Source: Reticulomyxa filosa (lineage: Eukaryota > Foraminifera > Reticulomyxidae). From it: 21,744 bases of DNA. The translations under genes and the position numbers were made by a program. This document shows, in pieces, positions 9,740 to 19,459 of this stretch. The notes beneath the pieces are model-generated. The model had not been told where the DNA came from. It made no database searches and worked only from the letters and a program-made list of their open reading frames with translations. The DNA lies in the NCBI GenBank assembly GCA_000512085.1, contig ASPP01024359.1:1-21744 (forward strand), written 5' to 3'. Every line of letters starts with the position of its first letter. Within the stretch, counting starts at the first letter, position 1.

Positions 9740-12700
9740 TTACGTATGGCATGAAAGTGCGCTTTTAAGCAGGTGATTAAAAATGACGACTGAAAGTGAA
9801 ATTACAGCGACAGCTTGCCATTCATCGACATTTAAAGGGGACGTAGAAAAGATGTGATTGAAAAATGGGACATGAAAAATAATGAACTGCAATAACAAAT
9901 GATAACTCAATGGGAATATCATCCATAAGCAGCTGGAAAGACTAACTTTCGAGACTAGCTGATCACCTAGCCACAGCATGAAAAATATTAACGCTTTGAT
10001 CCATAACACAACCGATAAAGACATAGAGTATGGCCTTAAATCACTGAAAATGGAACAGTCTCCTTTCCACTCGGCAAAACTACACAATTGTTTTCACACA
10101 CAGAAACAAAGGATAACAGATTTGGAAACATGCATATCTTTGTTTGTTTTTTTTTTTGTCGACTTTAAACTAGAATCTCGCAGTATCATCTGACTGACCA
10201 CACAAATGAAAGTGAGTGAGTTGTTGAAAGGCGACGTGCGGTCCATTGGAATACCAACAAAACCACCAGCAAAAGGCAAAGACAGCAGCAAGTGCAGTGT
10301 GAGCAGCAAAAAGGGCACATCTCAGGAACGTCCATCGATCAATCAAATTATGTTGAGAAGTAGAGCTAACAGCGATGTTTTGCAATGTCATTGTTTTCTC
10401 TTGTTTTCGTTTGAAAGCATACGCTGTGGTAAAAAGTCCCTCAATAACTAAGGTGAGCATAAGCAATTGATTGGAAGTGAAAAGCAGAGGGAATCCAAGA
10501 ATTGCACAAAAGCACACGTATAATACTTTGGCAATGTTGGAATAAAATACAAAGAAAATCAATTTCTGAATGTGTCGAAACGCCATTTTGGCTTCCATGA
10601 TCACGTCCACCAGATGGTCAAAGGCATTGCTGGTTAATACCACGTTGGAATGATGTCGTACAGCTTGTGCACCACAGCCAATTCCATTGTTGTTTGTGTA
10701 TCGCAACCAGTGAATATCTTGCATTTCCGTCGCGGTCATGACAGCCACACGGCCATGTCTGTGCGCTGACAAAAGTAAGTATCGCTTGTGATAAGATGCA
10801 AGTTGTGAAAATAACAACAGTGGACTATATTGTATAACGTCGTCTTGCTGGGCTTGATACCACTCCATCAAATGTTTTCCAACAAACGATGCGCCGCTCA
10901 AATCTTGGTCGCAATTGAATAAACCAATTCGACGCGCCATGTCTTCGGCGACTCGTTTGTTTTCGTTGGTTGTTACAATGACATGGATATTCGATTGTTT
11001 ACAAATTTGCAGGGCCTTTTCCAAGCGTTGTCTCGGAGGGGTGTACATACCAATCATCCCAATAAACGTCAAATTGTTTTTCGTATTTAACACGCCTTTT
11101 GTTGTTTGTCCCAGCGATCGAAAGGCAATTCCCAAAGTATGGAGTCCCTCGCAATTCAATTCGTGGTAAGCCTGAAGGATTTCACGCTTGCAAATGTCAG
11201 TCAGTGTCGTCACTTGATTGTCTGCAAACACGTGCGCACATTGCTGTAGTAAGTCTTGCAGAGGCGCTTTGACGAGCAACCAACCGTCATTTGTTTCCAC
11301 GTCCCGAACATACACACTCACACTATTTCTGACTCCACTTAGCCTTGTCACTTTTTCCCGTTTCGTGTGTTTATGCCAATACTCATTTACACTACCATAC
11401 ACATTACTTTGTTCGTTCAACTCACATCCTGCGTCAGCGTCTGCGTCTGTGCGTGGCAAACCCAATTTTTGCACTAACACTTGGAGTGCCCGTTCGATTG
11501 CTCGGGCTTTCCAATCCCAATCGCTATTTTCATCCTTTTTTTCATTTTTTATTTTTATATGATTGAGAGTCTACTCCAAATTTTGCAATGAGTGGCTCTG
11601 CATGTACATGTGTGTGTGTGTGTATGACATATCTGCGTACATACGCAAAACACATACAAAACAATCGTTTGTGGGAGAGAGAGGGGACGGTTCGGAATGG
11701 CATAAGCACGCTACTTTCGAAATCCATTGCAGCGACGGTTTTTTGCAGGGAAACGAGAGGCACTCATTTACTTGGAGGTCAATTACGCCCCCATTTGCAT
11801 CTGACGTATCACTTGTAACTTTGTACCAATGTAATTGAACGCCGTTTGAATCAACGCTTCCTACTGTCATCACCTGAGTTCATATTGCCATTTCGAAGCG
11901 ATTTGTATCATAAGGAGGAAGGAGGAAGGGGGAAAGGAGAGAAGGAAACAAGCTTATACATACATCTCACACACATATACGTACACGCATATACACACAG
12001 AACTTTGGACGGAGTCGTTTCATCGACAGCCAATAATGCAGTGAGATCCGAGCAAATGACGTCGGCGAACACAAGTTGACACATGGAATACAGATTTTTA
12101 ATAAACACCTTATGTTTCGACATTGCAAAAGCATGCAGCATGAGGCAAATGTGAAGAATGGCTTCCAACCTTTCTGGAGTGGCTGCGAATACCAACGCAA
12201 GAACAAAATGACAACAATCAAACATGTCATACGCACGATCTTGATTTAAAAGACAGGCCAGTACGCCAGCGACAAATGCTCCGTCCCATAGCCACTTCAT
12301 CTGCTTCTCCAAGATCGCTTCGAAGCCAATCTCGTCAGGTCGCAGAAAACCACTTTGAAGTCGATGTGCGTACGTATTCTCTCCGGTCGCTATCACGATC
12401 CCACGGCATTTTCCACGGGTTATTATACTTTCCTTTTTTTTTTTTTTTCTAGATCAACATAATGAACAAACAAAAAAAAGTCCACATAAATGCATAAACA
12501 AACAAAAAGTTTAAACTCGAAACTGCAAAAAGGGTAAAATACCTGCGCTCATGATCATGACCAAAATTTCTTTCGGATTCGAAGGTGTCCTCTGACCATT
12601 TGCGTATTGGCTGCACATCTCCGGTGATAACCGATTCATCACATTCGAGAACTCCTGACTCCAAACTTGAAATCCAGCAATCTGCGGGCACAACATCACC

Positions 12701-13357
12701 TGCGCTGATAAGTAGCAAATCACCCGGAACTAACAAGTTGTACTTCACTTCTTGGACTTTATTGTCACGAATCGTAGTTGCCGTTGTTTCATTTACTCCT
12801 CGTACATTCTATTTGTTATTTCATTTTGTTGTTGTTGTTGTTGTTGCTGTTGTTTTCTCCTCCCTCTTTCCTCTTTCCCCTCTTCCTACCTTCCTTCTTC
12901 ACAAATGTGCAAGGATGTATTGTTGAGCCTAACTTCCACTATTTGATCAAGCCATACGTCGTACCACACTCCGACCAAACTATCACCGATCAAAAGTAAT
13001 AATGTCACCACTGAATTGCTGACTACCTCGGCAAATGGTCTGTCTCTAGCTAGTGCTACTAGCACTAACAGCACAGTCGCTGCAAACATGAATTTCCATA
13101 AATCTCCAAATTGCATGAAAAAACGAGATGTGAATGATGGTTCCCATCGGCAAGTACATTCTTTTTTTTGTTTGTTTGCATTCTTTGTAAATTGAAAAAA
13201 ATTAGACGACCATACATTCTAAACTCTTTGCACCGTATACGAACAAGTTCTTTTGTACTTGCTGCCAAGTAAATCCGGTCACTGGATCAGTCCCAAAAAA
13301 TTCCAATACATCTTTTATCGTTTGAAATTGGTCAATTTTTATTTTATCTGCGTTCAT
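9740..13357 (-). CDS. SERCA-type P-type ATPase homologue with lost catalytic motifs (7 exons)
   Basis: Homologue of the endoplasmic reticulum calcium pump. Minus-strand exons are 13357-13211, 13182-12934, 12808-12524, 12432-12004, 11873-11715, 11534-10204 and 10079-9740. They total 979 residues, close to the roughly 1000 of SERCA, with every junction in phase and no stop. The alignment by eye runs the full length: N-terminal FFG...TGFT, TM1-2, the actuator domain (VPGDLLLISAGDVVPAD), TM3-4, the P and N domains, TM5-10 and DCSIF before TM8. Catalytic signatures are altered. The actuator TGES reads TGDV (194-197). TM4 PEGLP reads PERLE (313-317). DKTGT reads DLTAL, with the phosphorylatable Asp kept at D356. 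GMLDPPR reads GMYTPPR (D to T). TGDNK reads TNENK. TGDGVNDAPAL reads TATEMQDIHWL. Calcium ligands are also changed: SERCA E771 is K759, N796 is T, T799 is I, D800 is E and E908 is K895, while E309 and N768 are kept. The first intron is 28 bases. The protein should fold as a P-type ATPase in the ER, but active transport seems unlikely. A regulatory or scaffold role is inference. Confidence 0.9.
12828..12854. repeat. Short TTG trinucleotide repeat in ATPase intron 2
   Basis: About nine TTG/CTG units on the plus strand, inside the second intron of the minus-strand ATPase gene, where it reads as CAA repeats. It is followed by a pyrimidine-rich stretch to about 12900. Confidence 0.7.
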
Positions 13358-13626
13358 TTCGAACTAGCCTTCTTCACAAGTACGGTGAATTTTCAACTTT
13401 TTTAAAAGTTGTTCAGAAAGGATCAGATCAAATATCGAAGAGAAGGAAAAAAGAAGATGATATAACCCAGAATTAAGTTGTATCGTTTCCCCTAAATGGA
13501 AAAATATGTTAATTTAGCAGAATGCAGATGTAAATGAAATCTCAACAGGAGGTACCCGGACTTGTTCCTCTGTCCCTCTCGTTTTGTGGTTGAAATAAAG
13601 TGTGAACCCTCAAACATTGTGTCGAC
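13358..13626. promoter_or_regulatory. Divergent promoter region, ATPase homologue / EF-TOG gene
   Basis: Only 269 bases separate the start codons of the minus-strand ATPase homologue and the plus-strand EF-hand/TOG gene, so both promoters lie here and may share control elements. No specific motif was identified. Confidence 0.5.
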
Positions 13627-16450
13627 ATGGGTTGTTGCACGAGTAACTCCAATGCAATGGATTTAGCTAATTCATCCCTTCGTCCAGAAAAAATGCCAAA
13701 AACGAAGGAAAATGACCAGGTCAAAAGTGACCTTTCGACAAAGGTGAACAAAAAACCCGAAGGGGTACCAGCAACGGATTCACAAGCAACACAGCCGAAT
13801 AAAGAGTTGGCAAAGGAGAATGCAGCAGCAACACAAACAACGTCCAACGACACCTTGAACGGGGAAAAAAGACCACGAACTCGAACAGAATGGGAGATAA
13901 TTCACCAAGTTCAACAGCAAAGTGCGGAAAAGGACAAGACACAAAACCAAAATGTAAAAATTATATTTTTTATTAAAAAAAAAGTGGAGGGTGAAGAAGA
14001 GAAGAGGTAGGGGTATAGGTATATGTATATGTATATAAAAAAAATATATAAAGTACAATACGTACCAAAAAAAGGGTCAAAGATTGAAGCGCATTTTTTT
14101 TGTAGTTTTGTGATCATCTCTGTCACTATGAAATAAACAACCAAACAACAATAGAATATGATGGTGGGTGACTTATTAGAACTTCGATCCCAAACAAGTC
14201 TAGCATATGGAGAAAAAGAGATGGGTGACGAAGATGAAGTTAATACAGTTGTATCTATTCTAACTTTTTTTGGATAGTGATTGCCAAGATCTCTTTTATT
14301 TATTTTTTTTTAAAAAAAAAGGGGTCACCATTTGCAAAGGACGAAGACACAGGTTTGACGAATGATCGTTTGTTGGAATTGTTCAATCGATATGGGACCA
14401 ATATAAACCTGGCGCACCATTGGAGTGTGAATGGAGGAAACAAAGCAGACACATTAGAAAAGCCAAGCAAAGACCGTTCCAGCAGACAACAAAGCTCGTT
14501 GATCTATCACGCCGCTTTGGAACCATTGTTGAGAAGTTTCGATTTCGAAAGAAACAAAACATGGTTGTTTTTTTTCGTTTTGACTTTTGCAATCCGTACT
14601 GCATATATGTATATATGTACATATATGTATATGTGTGTGTGATGCACAATGGAAGGCGATAGTGGGGACCTAGCCTCGGGTCAGTCTATGTCCAATCTGA
14701 CTGCGACGAAAGACAAAGATATTCGCATCAGCGTAAGTGAAGACCGCGTGATTGGACTGAACACGTTGGAAGACACTCACACTTTGAACGTGTCCGAGAT
14801 TTGGGAAAAGCGCATTTCATTTGAGTCATTGTGTTATTGTTTGGAGGACCTGAAAATCAAATGGAGTGCCAACGGCCTGCAAAAACTATTCCGACACAAT
14901 GACTTGGACAGACAGCAACATCTCACCTACTATCAATTTCTATTCACTTTGCATTGCTTGTCACCACAAATGAAAGCTATTTGGCAGCCCTTGCTGGTTT
15001 GTTTTTATTTCATCATATGCAAACCAATCCAATACCAAATACATTATCATATATATATATGTACATAATTGTTTGAAATACTTTCGAATGAAGAATTCAT
15101 TTAAAAAAAAAAGGGAGGTGAAAGTAATGAATGGTACAAACACCTGCCTTTGAATGAGTACAATGTTCGAGGAGAGTATCAACTGCGAGAGTGTGTCGAC
15201 TTACTCCAGTTGGCATTGAAACGCGAGCAAAGTAAAACTCGATCGTATGCAGACGGAGCAGTCTTTACTATGGATGATTACGTTTTTCTTTCTCATCAAA
15301 TTGTCAAACATGTCTTGCAAATGCGTGACAGCTTTCAACATTTTCCTCCTTTTTTTCAAAATGAATTGTGGTCTATTTATCAAAAATTAGTTTAGTTTAT
15401 ATATGTATATATGTATATTATATTAATGATGCCCAACGTGGACCCCTTAAAAAAAAAAAAAACAATTTGGAGAGGGATCGATGTCAAATTGTTTGTTTTT
15501 TTTTTTGTTGACAGTTGGATCACAGTACTCCAATGGTCCGGTTTTATGCTTGCATTCATTTGGCGACAATGTTTTTTAGACATGCAGGTCGAGGATGAGA
15601 CAAAGCAATGCAATATTTGTTGACTTTGTATTGCCTTCTCTTCTTCGTTTACAACAAAGCATACGAAATATAAACACAAAGATGGAACCGAAGGATTTGG
15701 AGAGTTGGTGTTGAATGAACTTTGGAAGCAATATGAAAAACCATCAGTCGCGGTAAAGTACTCCACGATGTATTGCATGATAGTCGTGATGAAGTCTTTG
15801 CCTCGGGTCACTGCGACTTCGGTGGAACAGACCTTACAGGCTTGTCGACAAGACAAAAGCCTTCTCCATAGCACAGCTGGCGTACATGTCCTTCTGACAT
15901 TTCTGTCGCGAATGGATTTACAAAGTTTGTTTATTTGTTTGTTTGGTATGAACAAACCAAAACCACTTATAAACTGAGCGTGCAATCTTTGTACGATCAA
16001 AGGAATGGAAAATCACGAGGAATTGTCGAAGCATATCACCGAAGCAGTGACGTTGGTGTTAAGTCGGAACGACGCTAATCATAAAGAGGCCGCGCAAGCG
16101 CTGATGGAATTGCAAAACATTCATTCCGGACTCGCCAACAAGTTTGACATGTGTTTTTATTAAAAAACGGGGGAAGGCAAGAGTTGTTGCGGCGTGGTCG
16201 AAGCCTCACTCTAACATACGCATACACACACACATAACATTGCGTTTGACAATAGTGTGACTCAACGTATGTCTACTAAGGTGCAAAACGAAGTCCAACG
16301 CATCAAAGGCAGACAGACGGCCAATGAACGTTATATTGCATTTACTCAAAATGTCCAACTTGATTCCAATATCAAAATCCAGAGTGCGACTGCTCATGAT
16401 GTAGATGACAGTGACCTTGATAGTGAGATCGATGGCGATACTACTAATGC

Positions 16451-16483
<33 letters not shown>

Positions 16484-19087
16484 TGAAAGCAATAATGATA
16501 AACCCTCAAAAAAAAAAGCAAAGCTAGTACGAAAAGCAACGCTGCAAGACACAATGTCGATGAAAAAAGCATACTTTGAATACGAAAAGCAAAAAAAGAG
16601 CTGGGCACAAATGAAAGAACTGGTGAAACAATACGACGACACAAACAGCGGTTTCTTGGAATCGGAAGAAATATATGGGATTTTGGCGGATATGAACTTT
16701 ACTTACTCTGATATCCAGCAATGTATGCACTGCACATAACACCATATATTACACCATATATTACACCATATATTACACCATATATTACACCATATATTAC
16801 ACCATATATTACACCATATATTGCACCATATATTGCAAGTAAATAAATAATGAAAAACATGATAACAATAGGCATGGAGGAGCTATATAGCAAGCAATTA
16901 ATAAACGCGGAAAAGTTAATAGGCAGCGAAGCCTTTCTGGGCTGGTACAAAGAAAACTTTATAACACTGCCAATCGAATCGCATTTGGATAAAAGCGCAG
17001 CGGACAATTGGACGGGTGGCAAAGTGACAATTTTGATGTCAAGTCCTCGAGAAAAGGAGCTTCCAGGACTGTCGAAGCAGCCATCGCGAATACGCGTGTT
17101 GGTGGACAGTGATGTGAAAGATCCAACCAAAGAAGCCGAAAAAGATAAATCGAATCAAACTGAAAAGCCATCGACGGGCACACCATTGCCGTTACAATCG
17201 AATACGGTCAAGGACTATCGACCTGTTAGCGCTCCATCCTCGCCGCTTCCTGGAAATGACAATGCTGTTTGTTTGTTTGTGTGTTCTTGAATGAAATATA
17301 TATCAATAATAATAATAATAATAATAAGAAACGACTTTCAAATCGTGTGAAACGCAAATCAATGATGATGGAACGCAAACAAATCGACATAATATTGGAC
17401 TCATTCGCCAATGGCCATGGATATATCGACAACAAGGACCTGGACAAGATATGGGAACAACTAAAGGATTCCATCGGCAATCGAACAATTGCCGAGTGTA
17501 TCCAGGAATTGGACAAAGCCAACACGGCAAAATCAAAAAGCAACAACTATCGAAATGGTGGTTTGACAATAAAAAACGCAAGTCAAAGTGGAATCCCGAT
17601 TAAAGCAAATTCTGCAAACCATCACTGACGAAGATATTCGAGTGGCTTTCAACAAGGTCGATATCGAAAACTCTGGCAAAATTCATTTCACCGCTTTTTG
17701 TTACGCCTTGGAAGATCTCAATATTCGTTGGGGAATCGATGAAGCCAAGGCCATCTTCACCAAACTCGACGAGCACAAGACCAAATACATCGACTTCCAA
17801 GAGTTCAAACAGGGGCTTTTTGAAGTCAATGGCGACCAAATGGAATCCTTTTGGTTGAGACTCTTAGTTATGTCAACAACACACTTTTTGGATTCATTCA
17901 AAAAAAGGGCACTTTGATTCATTTAAAAAAAAAAAAAAATTGAAAAGGGCAAGGAAAACACTCAAGAAGCAATTCATGGAAAAGAAGACCTTCGAACAGA
18001 CGCATTTGAAAACGAAGACGAAAACAAGGAGCCGATGACATTGGAGGAAATACTGCCAATTATCGATAACAAAAAGTCGGATTGGAAAGAGCGACTACGC
18101 GCATTGCGCGACTTGGCATTGCATTTTACCAAAGATGCAGGCTCTCATTTGCACAAAACGCCTTCAGAGTTCCAGCAAGAAATGGAACGCTTCAAGGAGC
18201 CATTGGCATTGCAAATATTGGAAATGCGATCTGCGGTTTGCCGTGCGGCATGTCAATATACTGCAGAAATTATCATTTTCCGCAAACAGCAAATGCTGCC
18301 TTTCGTCCCATTCTTGTTGCACAAGCTGTTTGAAGCTCGTCGCAACTCCATCAAGGTCATTGCTGAGAGTGCCTACAACTGCGGCCAAGTCATGATCCAA
18401 AATGTCTCCGACAACGATCAACACATCCTTTTGGACACACTCATTGCCGAGTTCGACACCAAGTTCGCTGTCGTGCGCGAAACTATCTTGGAGTACGTCG
18501 AAATTATTGTCCAACAGACTACTGATAGTTTTGTCCTTTGCTTTGATATTTGAGCAATCAATCAACAAACAACAAACAATAAATCATAAATCATAAATCA
18601 TAAATTATAAATCATAAATCATAAATGCAATTCGTTATATCCAAAAAGACAAAAAGGATGATCCCTATTTCGATAAAATCGAGTCTTTGCTGACCAAAGC
18701 CATTGCAGATGCTGATGGTAAAGTTAGGACTCAGGCATTCCAAACGTTGGCGTCGCTATCGTTTGTGGATGAACCCAGAAGTCGCAAGTGAGAACTCTGT
18801 CATGACCACATTAATAATATAACATATACTTCTACTCACGTACTCGATGTTTTCTGTTTGGATTGATTTGTTCTTTTTCAAACAGAATAATGGATGAAAT
18901 GTCGAATGCAGCAAAAAAGAGATACGCTGCAGTTACTGGACATTCGGCGGACAACAAAAAAAAAACGGCAAAGAAAACAAGACAGCCCGTTACAACTAAA
19001 AACAATGATCAGCGAGAACAAGAAGCTGTTGAAAAAAATGACGAAAAACAGATTAGTGATGAAAATAGTCCTAAGGAAAAAATTTAA
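13627..19087 (+). CDS. Acylated EF-hand / HEAT / TOG protein (15 exons)
   Basis: Exons: 13627-13953, 14155-14250, 14322-14563, 14663-14996, 15114-15389, 15515-15587, 15682-15924, 16003-16150, 16256-16722, 16872-17266, 17329-17560, 17589-17866, 17948-18527, 18649-18787 and 18886-19087. They sum to exactly 1344 codons with all 14 junctions in phase. The N-terminus MGCC fits N-myristoylation of Gly2 plus palmitoylation of Cys3/4, giving membrane tethering. After a charged linker, module A has degenerate EF-hand sequence ending at about residue 333, then Leu-rich helical repeats of HEAT type (about 334-580). Module B has an EF-hand loop D707-E718 (DDTNSGFLESEE), further degenerate EF hands (D1005-E1016), and then a CLASP-type TOG domain (about 1067-1275) with SDWKERLRALRDL, LEMRSAVCRAAC, SIKVIAESAY and DADGKVRTQAF. 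The tail is Lys-rich. TOG domains bind tubulin; EF hands sense calcium. Exon 9 carries 11 Asn codons (16452-16484). The exon 3/4 junction has one alternative (14535/14656). A split into two genes is possible but unneeded. Confidence 0.83.
16452..16484 (+). repeat. AAT tract coding 11 Asn
   Basis: Eleven consecutive Asn codons in exon 9 of the EF-hand/TOG gene, between an acidic stretch and a Lys-rich stretch. This is a second Asn run of the same kind as in the coiled-coil gene. A further AAT array of seven units (17305-17325) sits at the end of intron 10 and directly precedes its acceptor. Confidence 0.9.
16739..16834 (+). repeat. 12-bp minisatellite, 8 units, inside intron 9
   Basis: Eight head-to-tail copies of ACACCATATATT; the eighth has G in the first position and the next bases begin another GC-variant copy. 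The array lies wholly between the donor at 16723 and the acceptor ending at 16871, and fills most of that 149-base intron. Confidence 0.95.
18581..18622 (+). repeat. Heptamer tandem repeat inside intron 13
   Basis: Six tandem copies of AAATCAT, the fourth being AAATTAT, located in intron 13 of the EF-hand/TOG gene (18528-18648). Confidence 0.9.
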
Positions 19088-19459
19088 CTATTTTTTTTTC
19101 TTTTTCTGTTATTTTTGTTGTGTGGAAATATATGGAGAAGTTCATTAATATGCTTCATTTGTTCCAAATGCGTGAGATCACCTTTTTTTTTTTGGTGATT
19201 TTTTTTTTTTTTTACGAGAATATGTTGTTTGTTTCTTATGCTTTTTTTGGTGTGGTACAGTTATGTCTGATTGCAGGGAAAGTTAGTCTTTTATAAACTT
19301 AAACCAAGTCTGTTTTAAGTGGCATAACTTTAGTTGTTAAAATTTTTTGTCTTGTGGGTTACAAAAGCACCATTTTATCAAAACAAATACCTTTCAGTAA
19401 CACAGACGGAAAAAAAACTAGTTAAAAAAGGGATCGCTAATAATATTGTGCCGAGAGGA
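19088..19459. other. Spacer / promoter of the G-alpha gene
   Basis: Contains T runs of 9-13 bases (around 19180-19215), the 3' UTR of the preceding gene and the 5' leader of the G-alpha gene. A frame continues open upstream of the G-alpha ATG to about 19334, but it lacks conserved sequence and the MGSC start at 19460 is the conserved G-alpha type start. Confidence 0.5.

Noticed and set aside
11571-11714. Continuation of ATPase exon 5 to its open-frame end
   Set aside because: The translation there becomes Tyr-Thr-His repeats from a TG/CA-rich stretch, and a phase-0 donor (GTAGCG at 11714) joins the conserved ARAIERALQVLVQKL exon.
9740-13357. Simple pseudogene explanation for the SERCA homologue
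   Set aside because: Not excluded, but 979 codons in seven exons without a stop or frameshift, and well kept TM and actuator-fold sequence, argue against neutral decay; contrast with the RNase H remnant at 1083-1426.
15588-15681. Apparent pair of frameshifts in the HEAT region of the EF-hand/TOG gene
   Set aside because: A 94-base intron (GTCGAG...CACAAAG) joins the two coding parts in phase, so no frameshift is needed; the open reading inside it is chance.
16739-16834. Tandem array considered as a CRISPR-like repeat
   Set aside because: Units are directly head to tail without spacers, the context is a eukaryotic intron, and there are no associated genes.
16699-17130. Minus-strand open frame with repeated Tyr-Gly-Val-Ile units
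   Set aside because: The repeat is the antisense reading of the 12-bp intron minisatellite, and the remainder is antisense to exon 10 of the EF-hand/TOG gene.
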